Positions 1-5,534 of a stretch of 11,652 nucleotides of DNA are shown here, one piece after another. The position numbers and the translations under genes are program-made. The stretch covers positions 1-11,652 of the forward strand of contig CAZRNR010000065.1 in NCBI GenBank assembly GCA_964601505.1, read 5' to 3'. The DNA comes from DRWZ01 sp964601505. Its GTDB lineage: Bacteria > Calescibacteriota > Calescibacteriia > Calescibacteriales > Calescibacteriaceae. The first letter of the stretch is position 1. Every line of letters starts with the position of its first letter. The notes under the pieces are model-generated. The model was not told the origin of the DNA. It saw only the letters and a program-made list of their open reading frames with translations, and did no database searches.

Positions 1-2
1 TC

Positions 3-266
3 AAAAAAATTTCGCCATATCACATATGGAGCGATGATGTTGTGCTTGAGAGATTTCACAGATGGAACAAAGATGAAGTTTGGTGTCTTATTGTTCGTGT
101 GTATAAGCTTAAAAATCCAGTAAGGATAAAGATGAAGCCAGAATATGGTGGTTGTAAATCTTGGATAGATATTTCAGAGGATATAGATATACAGGATTCA
201 GTTCCTGTGCTTTCGGACGAGGACTTCAAGAAGCTTTGCAATGAGGTATTAGAAAAGATTCAGTAA
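3..266 (+). CDS. DUF1802-like protein, C-terminal part (5' end outside window)
   Basis: The frame is open from the left edge of the window to the TAA at 264-266, so about 87 residues of C-terminus are visible. A GTG at 42 could be read as a start, but the open codons before it (giving PYHIWSDD) continue the same domain, so I treat the gene as truncated by the window edge. The features I recognise are PYHIW, a hydrophobic strand LIVRVYKL, the motif PEYGGCKSWIDI and, near the end, PVLSDEDFKKL. From memory this order matches the C-terminal half of DUF1802, a family of unknown function found in cyanobacteria and scattered other bacteria. No catalytic role can be assigned. The assignment rests on motif memory, not a search. 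Confidence 0.6.
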   Translation, partial: KKISPYHIWSDDVVLERFHRWNKDEVWCLIVRVYKLKNPVRIKMKPEYGGCKSWIDISEDIDIQDSVPVLSDEDFKKLCNEVLEKIQ

Positions 267-586
267 TATGATGTCTCGGATTTTTGGGAGAGTATTGATA
301 GTTTTAAGAATCAGTTTTTAGTTTTAGCATTTGATTTCCGAGCTTTTCTCATTCTAACTGAAAATCTTTTTCAGTGTAATCATTCATGTATTTGACTATA
401 TTTATTGTTAATATTTGTCGGATTTTATATTTTCTCTCTTTTACTTTCAATTGCTTCAGCTATTTCTCTCATGAAATTTTTTGTTGCTATATATTGGATC
501 GGCTCGATTAATTTTTTCATTTTTTTGATAGAATTCTCTCTTTAATTGTTTTTGCGATATTTTTCGTAGAAGAAAGTTATTTGTTT
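267..586. other. Largely non-coding interval, T-rich on the plus strand
   Basis: Apart from the 31-codon minus-strand ORF at 425-520, I see no credible gene. Plus-strand frames are closed every few codons; for example an ATG at 272 runs only about 17 codons. The plus strand is T-rich, so the minus strand is A-rich, which is the bias of coding strands elsewhere in the window. This may mean old minus-strand coding sequence. A 6-base inverted match (CTCGGA near 276 and TCCGAG near 335) has a loop of about 60 bases and is too weak to call a terminator. Confidence 0.4.
425..520 (-). CDS. Very small ORF (31 aa), doubtful
   Basis: An ATG at 518-520 on the minus strand opens 31 codons and ends with TAA at 425-427. 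An in-frame TAA lies nine codons upstream of the ATG, so the ORF cannot be extended. The predicted peptide is charged and helical (it includes FMREIAEAIESKREKI). A weak purine run, AGAGAGAA, lies some 13 bases ahead of the start; there is no clear Shine-Dalgarno. It lies 66 bases downstream of the 587-892 gene on the same strand and could be a downstream cistron, a fragment of a decayed gene, or chance. Confidence 0.15.
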   Translation of the reverse strand: MKKLIEPIQYIATKNFMREIAEAIESKREKI

Positions 587-892
587 TTATATTTTCCTGT
601 TACAGACTGAACCAGCTGATATATCTTTTAATGAAATCCTGTTAGCTTCATTTTCTATCTGCCAAACTAATTCAAAATATCTTTTCAGTATGTTGAATTT
701 CAGAGATATTTTCTTGAGTTCGTTTTTTATGATATTTTTATTCTGACTTGGTTGCATATGTATTAGCTTTAGCATTTTGAATAAGGCTTTTTCAAGCCTT
801 TCGGAGCTTTCTTTAAATTTCCCCTCTTTAGCGAGGATAAAAGTCTCATCTGATATTTTTTGAACCTCTTGTAGAATTTTTTCAAATTCCAT
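587..892 (-). CDS. Small helical hypothetical protein (101 aa)
   Basis: I do not recognise this protein. It is almost entirely predicted alpha helix, charged and amphipathic, with no signal peptide or membrane segment. Visible stretches include KISDETFILAKEGKF near residues 12-26 and FELVWQIENEANRI near 73-86. Size and helical character would fit a small chaperone-like or coiled-coil protein. Flagellar export chaperones (FliT or FlgN type) are one possibility, because a sigma-28-like sequence lies just upstream, but no diagnostic residue supports that. There is no Shine-Dalgarno before the ATG at 890-892. The A-rich coding strand and the length without stops in AT-rich DNA argue that it is real. 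Its first residues (M-x-FEKI, then ISD) resemble those of the 141-aa protein at 11106-11531, perhaps by chance. Confidence 0.45.
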   Translation of the reverse strand: MEFEKILQEVQKISDETFILAKEGKFKESSERLEKALFKMLKLIHMQPSQNKNIIKNELKKISLKFNILKRYFELVWQIENEANRISLKDISAGSVCNRKI

Positions 893-900
893 ATTGATTT

Positions 901-927
901 ATATCGGAATGAGAAGAATTAATTTTG
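901..927 (-). promoter_or_regulatory. Sigma-28-like promoter sequence upstream of the 587-892 gene
   Basis: On the minus strand this reads CAAAATTA, 11 bases, then TCCGATAT. The FliA (sigma-28) consensus is TAAAGTTT-N11-GCCGATAA, so spacing is exact and 11 of 16 positions agree, including the CCGATA core. Only eight bases separate it from the ATG, so a transcript started here would be essentially leaderless. No flagellar gene is identified in the window, so this may be coincidence. Confidence 0.22.
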
Positions 928-1298
928 AATCTATTGGTAAGGCATTTAAGTTTTCTCTACAAGATATAGAGACTATATTTTGCTTTTCTTGACTTTCGAT
1001 ATTTGTAGATCTTTCCTTTGTTCTTGTGAGTTAATCGTGGAGTGCTTGAATTTCTTGACCTTTTAAAATTTGAAAATTGTAAGAAGGAGAAAATTTCATC
1101 GCTTGAAATGAAAAAGTTAGAACCTGCAATGCATATGGAAGGCTTATAGTTTGATTATAATTGTTTTGTTGAAGATCACAAATTTTTAGTTGATTATCAA
1201 TCTCACATAAGGAGTCTTGCAACGATTTGCTTTATTAATTGTATTGATTTTATGATTAAGAAGAGTTTAAAGCATCTGTAATTTCTTCTGTGAAAGTG

Positions 1299-1316
1299 TT
1301 CTGATTTTTGTAAAAT
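1299..1316 (+). promoter_or_regulatory. Possible -10 region before ftsQ
   Basis: The sequence TTCTGATTTTTGTAAAAT ends 11 bases before the ftsQ ATG. TAAAAT (1311-1316) fits a sigma-70 -10 hexamer, and initiation from it would leave almost no leader. No good -35 hexamer is visible at 16-18 bases upstream. A nearly identical sequence occurs before ftsA at 2036-2051. Confidence 0.25.
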
Positions 1317-1327
1317 GAAAATTTAGG

Positions 1328-2011
1328 ATGTTTGGAAGAAATCTTCCAAAGACAGATTCATTAGTAGTTCTTATCATATATATTTTTCTTATTTCATATC
1401 CATTTTTTGCAGATTTTAAGATTGGAAGAATAAGGATAGACGATGTTTCATATATTTCTGACCTTGTAAGGGATGAGATAGCAAATAGTTTTGATGTGAA
1501 TTCAGATATTTCTTCTTCTGTGCAGCAGATTTATAAGAAGTGTGAATCAAGTCCTTGGGCTTCGGATTGTAGGGTAAGTTTTCAAGTTCCAAATGTTATT
1601 AATGTGGAATTCCGTAAGGTTGTTCCAGTAGCATTTTTAATTGAAGATGATGGAAAAGTTTCTTTCATATCTGGAGATGGACAGAAGATAGAGACGCATA
1701 TAAATATTTCAAGGTTGTATAAGTTCAAGGAGAAACTTTCTCTCCCATTTGTGAAGTTCCAATCTTCAAGATGTTCGATGAAAGATATTGCTGATTTTAT
1801 AAGTTATGTTCGTAGTGAGATACCAAATTTCTTAGATCAAGTTCTCTGCTCAGATTTTTCTCTGGAGATATATTCTACCGAAAAGTACAAGGTTATTCTT
1901 CCATTAGATGATCTTTACGATTCATTTAATAGATTTATGAAGATGAGGAATCAGATTGGCAATGTTAGTGAAATTGATGTAAGAGGGAAGAACGGAATTT
2001 TTGTAAGATGA
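1328..2011 (+). CDS. ftsQ: Cell division protein FtsQ/DivIB
   Basis: FtsQ is a bitopic membrane protein of the divisome that links early ring proteins to the FtsB-FtsL and septal synthase complex. The 227 residues show the expected plan: a short cytoplasmic tail with basic residues, one transmembrane helix at about residues 12-30, and a long extracytoplasmic part. That part begins with a POTRA-like strand-helix region (IGRIRIDDVSYISDLVRDEI). It continues with the typical run PWASDCRVSFQVPNVINVEF, then RKVVPVAFLIEDDGKVSFIS, corresponding to the family's 'P-WPn-l-V-v-ErePvA ... G' pattern. Location directly upstream of ftsA and ftsZ makes the call firm despite low sequence conservation. The ATG at 1328 is the first in frame after a TGA at 1316-1318. 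There is no Shine-Dalgarno, but TAAAAT lies 11 bases ahead of the ATG, so a leaderless start is possible. Confidence 0.85.
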   Translation: MFGRNLPKTDSLVVLIIYIFLISYPFFADFKIGRIRIDDVSYISDLVRDEIANSFDVNSDISSSVQQIYKKCESSPWASDCRVSFQVPNVINVEFRKVVPVAFLIEDDGKVSFISGDGQKIETHINISRLYKFKEKLSLPFVKFQSSRCSMKDIADFISYVRSEIPNFLDQVLCSDFSLEIYSTEKYKVILPLDDLYDSFNRFMKMRNQIGNVSEIDVRGKNGIFVR

Positions 2012-2035
2012 TGCAAAAAAATGAAAATATTTTGT

Positions 2036-2051
2036 TTCTGTTTTGTAAAAT
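2036..2051 (+). promoter_or_regulatory. Possible -10 region between ftsQ and ftsA
   Basis: The sequence TTCTGTTTTGTAAAAT matches the one upstream of ftsQ apart from a two-base length change and one substitution. It sits in the 87-base ftsQ-ftsA gap, about 47 bases before the ftsA ATG, leaving room for the strong Shine-Dalgarno of ftsA. It may be a separate promoter for ftsAZ. A matching -35 is not evident. Confidence 0.22.
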
Positions 2052-2098
2052 AATTTCAAAAATCTATTTTTTAAAATTTTTGTAGCGGAGGTAAAATT

Positions 2099-3337
2099 AT
2101 GGATTCTGCAAACGAAAAATACATTGTAGGTGTTGATATAGGGACAACAAAGATATGCACAGTCGTGGCGGAAAGAGGTCCAGGTGGAGATATTTCAACT
2201 GTTGGTGTTGGTTTATCTCCATCTGCTGGAATGAAGAAAGGAATGGTATATGATATAGATCAGCTTACAGAGACCATAATCAAGTCTGTTAGAGAAGCTG
2301 AACAAATGATAGACTCAAAGATTTCTGATGTTATAATAGGGATAGCAGGTGAGCATATAAGTGGATTTGGTTCAGAGGGGATTGTAACTACTCCATCAGG
2401 TATAATCACAGAGAGGGATGTAAAAAGGGTGATAGAAAGTGCTAAAGTGAATAATATTCCTCCGGACAAGCAGATAATTCATATAATTCCTCAGGAATTT
2501 ATAGTAGATGATCAAAGGCACATCTTGAGACCTGTTGGAATGTATGGGAGGAAGCTGAAAGCAAATATATATATAATTACAGGAAATTTGCATGCCATAA
2601 AGAACTTGATAAGGAGCTGTGAAAGAGCCGGATTAACGGTGAGAAACATAGTCCTGCAGTCAATTGCATCCGCTGAAGCTGTTTTATATCCTGAGGAGAT
2701 GGAAATAGGAACGATACTTATTGATATAGGTGGGGGGACAACAGATGTTGCCTTGTTCTACAATGGTAGCCTTGTTCATACAGTTGAGATAGATATAGCT
2801 GGTAGTCATATAACTTCTGATATAGCTATAAGATTTGGTATTCCGAAAAATGTTGCGGAAGATATAAAAAAGAAATATGGTTGTGCGAATGCAAGCAAAA
2901 TATCAGAAAAAGATATAATTCACGGAGTGAGAAGAGGTGGACCAAACCAGACTATTGATATAAACAGAAAGGAATTGGCGGAGGTCATACAGACTCGTAT
3001 TGAAGAGATATTTGACCGAGTAAAAATCGGAATGGATGCAAGTCCGTTCCCGAAATTTATGAGGAATGCTGTTGTAACTGGAGGGACATCATCTCTTGTT
3101 GGAATAAATGAAATTGCTGAAAAGATATTGGGAGTTCCTGTGAGAATTGGTTATCCGCAGAACATAATTGGTATAAGTGAGTTAGAAAACCCAATATTCT
3201 CTACAGCCGTTGGTCTTGTTATTTATGCGAACAAGAACTTTCCTATTTATGAGAGTAAGCCTTATACTTCTGGGAGGGGATTTTTCAAAAGGTTTAGTGA
3301 AAAGGTTAAGCAGTGGTTTGCATTTTTGTTTTCATAA
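2099..3337 (+). CDS. ftsA: Cell division protein FtsA
   Basis: FtsA is an actin-fold ATPase that tethers FtsZ filaments to the inner membrane and recruits later divisome proteins. The 412 residues carry the phosphate-1 motif VGVDIGTTKICTVVAE (about 10-25), the FtsA-specific 1C region (about 85-165, with GEHISGFGSEG), the phosphate-2 motif LIDIGGGTTDVALF (207-220) and the adenosine motif VVTGGTSSLVGI (325-336). The C-terminus (FFKRFSEKVKQWFAFLFS, 395-412) is an amphipathic helix with aromatic and basic faces, the membrane-targeting sequence of the family. Length is normal. The ATG at 2099 follows GGAGGT at 2087-2092 with a six-base spacer, which fixes the start. ftsZ follows 17 bases after the stop, so the two are surely cotranscribed. 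Confidence 0.97.
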   Translation: MDSANEKYIVGVDIGTTKICTVVAERGPGGDISTVGVGLSPSAGMKKGMVYDIDQLTETIIKSVREAEQMIDSKISDVIIGIAGEHISGFGSEGIVTTPSGIITERDVKRVIESAKVNNIPPDKQIIHIIPQEFIVDDQRHILRPVGMYGRKLKANIYIITGNLHAIKNLIRSCERAGLTVRNIVLQSIASAEAVLYPEEMEIGTILIDIGGGTTDVALFYNGSLVHTVEIDIAGSHITSDIAIRFGIPKNVAEDIKKKYGCANASKISEKDIIHGVRRGGPNQTIDINRKELAEVIQTRIEEIFDRVKIGMDASPFPKFMRNAVVTGGTSSLVGINEIAEKILGVPVRIGYPQNIIGISELENPIFSTAVGLVIYANKNFPIYESKPYTSGRGFFKRFSEKVKQWFAFLFS

Positions 3338-3354
3338 AAAGGAGGTGAAATTTT

Positions 3355-4443
3355 ATGGATAACTTCAGTGAATTCAAACCTGTAATAAGGGTTGTAGGAG
3401 TTGGAGGCGGAGGTTCAAATATAATCAACAGTTTGTGTGATGTTGGAATAGATGGTGTTGATCTTATAGCTGTTAATACTGATGCTCAAGTTTTAGGCTT
3501 GAACAAGGCTCAGAAGAAAATACAGATAGGTACTAAAACCACAAGAGGACTTGGAGCGGGTGGTAATCCGGAGGTAGGAAGGAAATCTGCGGAGGAGGAT
3601 TCTGAAAAGATAAAACAGTTTCTTGATGGGAGTGATATGGTCTTTATAACAGCTGGAATGGGAGGTGGAACTGGTACAGGTGCTGCACCCGTGATAGCTC
3701 AGATTGCAAAAGAAGAAATCGGAGCCCTTACTGTTGGAGTTGTTACAAAACCTTTTTTCTTCGAGGGCAAAAAAAGATATGAAAACGCCATTCAGGGAAT
3801 AGAAAGTTTGAGAAACTATGTCGATACTCTAATAGTTATATCTAATGATAAACTTTTTGAGGTTTGTGGGAAGAACATATCAATAAGAGAAAGCTTTAGA
3901 CTTATAGATAGCATCCTTGTTAGAGCTGTTAAATCAATATCAGAACTTATAACTTCTCCAGCGCTAATAAATATTGATTTTGCAGATGTCAGAACAATAA
4001 TGCAGAACAAAGGTTATGCCATAATAGGTATGGGCGAGAGCGATGAAACTACAAAAGAGGGAAGAGCTATAAAAGCAGCAAAGGCTGCAATAGAAAATCC
4101 TCTGCTTGATGGAGATATAAGAATAGATGGTGCCACAGATGTTTTACTGTGTATATCTGGTGGAGAATCTCTCTCTTTACACGAAGCTAAGGAAGCTGCT
4201 GAATCAATAAGAGAAAGAGTGTCAGAAGAGGCAAACATAATCTTTGGAGTCTCAATAGATGAATCAATTGGAGATAAAGTCAGAATAGTAATAGTCGCAA
4301 CTGGTTTGAATGGAAAAGTGAAAATACAGCAGGAAGAAGAAAAAACAATGAAATCTCGTGAAGAAATATCGAGCATATCAAAAGAAGGTAAAGACCTTTA
4401 CGATATCCCATCTTTTCTCAGAAGAAAAAGAAAAATAATATAG
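3355..4443 (+). CDS. ftsZ: Cell division protein FtsZ
   Basis: FtsZ is the tubulin-like GTPase that polymerises into the cytokinetic ring. In the 362 residues I see the nucleotide-binding start VVGVGGGGSN (13-22), the tubulin signature GGGTGTGA (103-110) and the T7 synergy loop with NIDFADVRTIM (206-216), whose acidic residues complete the GTPase site of the next subunit. The C-terminal globular domain runs to about 325. After a short linker (about 326-346), DLYDIPSFLRRKRK (347-360) is the conserved C-terminal peptide that binds FtsA and other partners. All catalytic elements are intact. An extended Shine-Dalgarno, AAGGAGGTG, lies seven bases before the ATG. The TAG stop (4441-4443) lies inside the left copy of a 10-bp direct repeat that flanks the element described at 4440-4604. 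Confidence 0.98.
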   Translation: MDNFSEFKPVIRVVGVGGGGSNIINSLCDVGIDGVDLIAVNTDAQVLGLNKAQKKIQIGTKTTRGLGAGGNPEVGRKSAEEDSEKIKQFLDGSDMVFITAGMGGGTGTGAAPVIAQIAKEEIGALTVGVVTKPFFFEGKKRYENAIQGIESLRNYVDTLIVISNDKLFEVCGKNISIRESFRLIDSILVRAVKSISELITSPALINIDFADVRTIMQNKGYAIIGMGESDETTKEGRAIKAAKAAIENPLLDGDIRIDGATDVLLCISGGESLSLHEAKEAAESIRERVSEEANIIFGVSIDESIGDKVRIVIVATGLNGKVKIQQEEEKTMKSREEISSISKEGKDLYDIPSFLRRKRKII

Positions 4444-4604
4444 TTTATTGCTTTGTTGCAAACACAGTCAAACAATTTTTTGCAAAAGCGACAAGGGAAT
4501 TTGTGTTTTAGGTGAGTATGCATAAAGCAACTTCCCTCTTTTGTTGTGTATATTCCTTCTCGCACCCAAGAATTTTTGATGAATGCAACAAAGAATAGTT
4601 TATT
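4440..4604. mobile_element. MITE-like non-autonomous element with 10-bp target duplication
   Basis: The direct repeat ATAGTTTATT occurs at 4440-4449 and 4595-4604. Just inside are perfect 10-base inverted repeats, CTTTGTTGCA (4451-4460) and TGCAACAAAG (4584-4593), giving a unit of about 145 bases. Direct repeats outside inverted ends are the mark of a transposon insertion. A terminus of the type 'GCTTTGTTG..' with 9-10-bp duplications recalls ends of some DDE insertion sequences (IS903-like IS5 members, for example), from memory only. No transposase fits inside, so the element would need help in trans. The left duplication contains the ftsZ stop codon, so insertion left FtsZ unchanged. The inverted repeats are short, so a chance arrangement is not excluded. 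Confidence 0.55.
4494..4537 (+). other. Imperfect stem-loop in the post-ftsZ element
   Basis: Three paired blocks are collinear: AGGGAA (4494-4499) with TTCCCT (4532-4537), TTG (4501-4503) with CAA (4528-4530), and TTTA (4507-4510) with TAAA (4523-4526). This leaves a 12-base loop, one mismatch and a small asymmetric bulge, for 13 base pairs in all. The CTTTTGTTGT that follows is T-rich but interrupted, so it would be a poor intrinsic terminator. It could still slow transcription or protect the 3' end of ftsZ mRNA. Confidence 0.4.
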
Positions 4605-4748
4605 TATTTTTATTTAGAAAGTACCAAGTTTCTCCCCATATACGAAGATATTATAGTTTTATAATGCGGTAGGAAAAACAAAACCAAGAGTCAATCTAAA
4701 CTAAAATTTATTATCAATTTGAAGAACAATTTATTATTTTGATTTTTT
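4605..4748 (+). promoter_or_regulatory. Upstream region of the nucleotidyltransferase gene
   Basis: This 144-base AT-rich stretch lies between the post-ftsZ element and the next gene. It holds no ORF. The only point of note is ATTTATTAT, present twice 24 bases apart (about 4706 and 4730). The second copy supplies a -10-like TATTAT at 4732-4737, 11 bases before the ATG. No Shine-Dalgarno is present. Confidence 0.25.
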
Positions 4749-5489
4749 ATGCATGGAGTGGATGGAGTTTTGGTTCTTGCAGCTGGTCTTGGAGAAAGAT
4801 TGAAACCTATTACAGAAAATATCCCAAAGCCATTAATTAGGATAAGAGATATACCTATTATTGTCTTCCCCTTGTACCTTGTGGTTAAGTCTGGTTTCAG
4901 GAGAATAATTGTAAACTCCCATCATCTTGCTGATATACTTGAAAATTTCCTTTTAGATTTTGGAAAGAAAAACTCAATAGATTTTGTGATAATTAGAGAA
5001 GAAAAACTTCTCGGAACAGGAGGCACTATAAAATATGTTTTTGAGAATTTTGGTTTTGAAAAAATTCTGGTGATTAATTCTGACTCTGTTGGTGATTTTG
5101 ATATACCTGAATTTTTAAACGAAGCTTTTCAATTTGATTCAATCGCTCATATAATGCTTTACCAAGATAGTTCAATAGGGGGGATTGATCTAAATCTTCC
5201 AAGTAGATATGTTAATATAAAAGGAGAAGGTAGGGGAGGGAATTATACCTTCTGTGGAGTTCATTTGGTAGATAGGAAGATAGTGAATTTTTTGAGTCAA
5301 AAGAGAGATATACCTTTGTGTATAATTAGAGACGGATATATTCCAGCTATTTCGTATGGGGAAAAAATATCCGCATCCATACATACAGGTCTTTTCTCAG
5401 ATGCCGGGACTTATGAAAGGATTGAGCATATAAAGAAATTTCCGAATCATTTCTTTGAAAGAATAAAAAATTATTTTTCTCTACCTTGA
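4749..5489 (+). CDS. Sugar-1-phosphate nucleotidyltransferase (MurU / mannose-1-P guanylyltransferase type)
   Basis: The 246-residue protein is a single-domain nucleotidyltransferase of the NTP_transferase family, joining a sugar-1-phosphate to an NTP to give an NDP-sugar and pyrophosphate. The signature VLAAGLGERLKPITENIPKPL (about 9-29) binds the nucleotide, with the conserved K27. NSHHL (56-60) and EEKLLGTGGTI (84-94) match the base- and sugar-contacting loops. NSDS (110-113, with D112) and the C-terminal SDAGTYERI (217-225, with D218) supply the likely metal-binding acids. The short length without a C-terminal hexapeptide or cupin domain and the HHL/GTGG motifs point to the MurU, HddC or short GMP-type branch. 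Substrate cannot be decided. Its place between division genes and an exported module fits cell-envelope sugar supply or muropeptide recycling. It lacks a Shine-Dalgarno; a GTG at 4758 is an alternative start that keeps the signature. Confidence 0.85.
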   Translation: MHGVDGVLVLAAGLGERLKPITENIPKPLIRIRDIPIIVFPLYLVVKSGFRRIIVNSHHLADILENFLLDFGKKNSIDFVIIREEKLLGTGGTIKYVFENFGFEKILVINSDSVGDFDIPEFLNEAFQFDSIAHIMLYQDSSIGGIDLNLPSRYVNIKGEGRGGNYTFCGVHLVDRKIVNFLSQKRDIPLCIIRDGYIPAISYGEKISASIHTGLFSDAGTYERIEHIKKFPNHFFERIKNYFSLP

Positions 5490-5534
5490 AAAATTTGGTA
5501 GCTGTGTTTATTATATATATTGTGTGCGTAAGTT

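Larger units (their letters stand above)
893..1327. other. Gene-poor interval with a broken minus-strand frame
   Basis: No convincing gene is present. On the minus strand one frame, the same as that of the 587-892 gene, reads about 30 codons from 1327, then meets four TAA stops within 14 codons. It then runs about 66 open codons (ending at 1031, with a possible TTG start at 1220-1222), then about 45 more to a TAA just before the 587-892 ATG. This could be a decayed upstream part of that gene or a chance low-stop frame. Plus-strand alternatives (for example about 35 codons from a GTG near 1039, ending at a TAG near 1150) are short and overlap it. Confidence 0.35.

Noticed and set aside
274..340. 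Terminator after the DUF1802-like gene
   Set aside because: The only inverted match is six bases with a loop of about 60, not followed by a clean T run.
1039..1150. Plus-strand ORF of about 35 codons (GTG start), with AAGGAG inside it
   Set aside because: Too short, overlaps the minus-strand frame, shows no recognisable motif, and the purine run is not placed before a usable start.
1031..1222. 63-codon minus-strand ORF as an independent gene
   Set aside because: It begins only at a TTG, has no ribosome binding site, and is part of a longer frame broken by stops. I treat it as a possible remnant, not a gene.
4014..4376. 120-codon minus-strand ORF inside ftsZ
   Set aside because: It is antisense to a certain gene, rich in Ser and Ile as expected from reversed coding sequence, and has no start signal.
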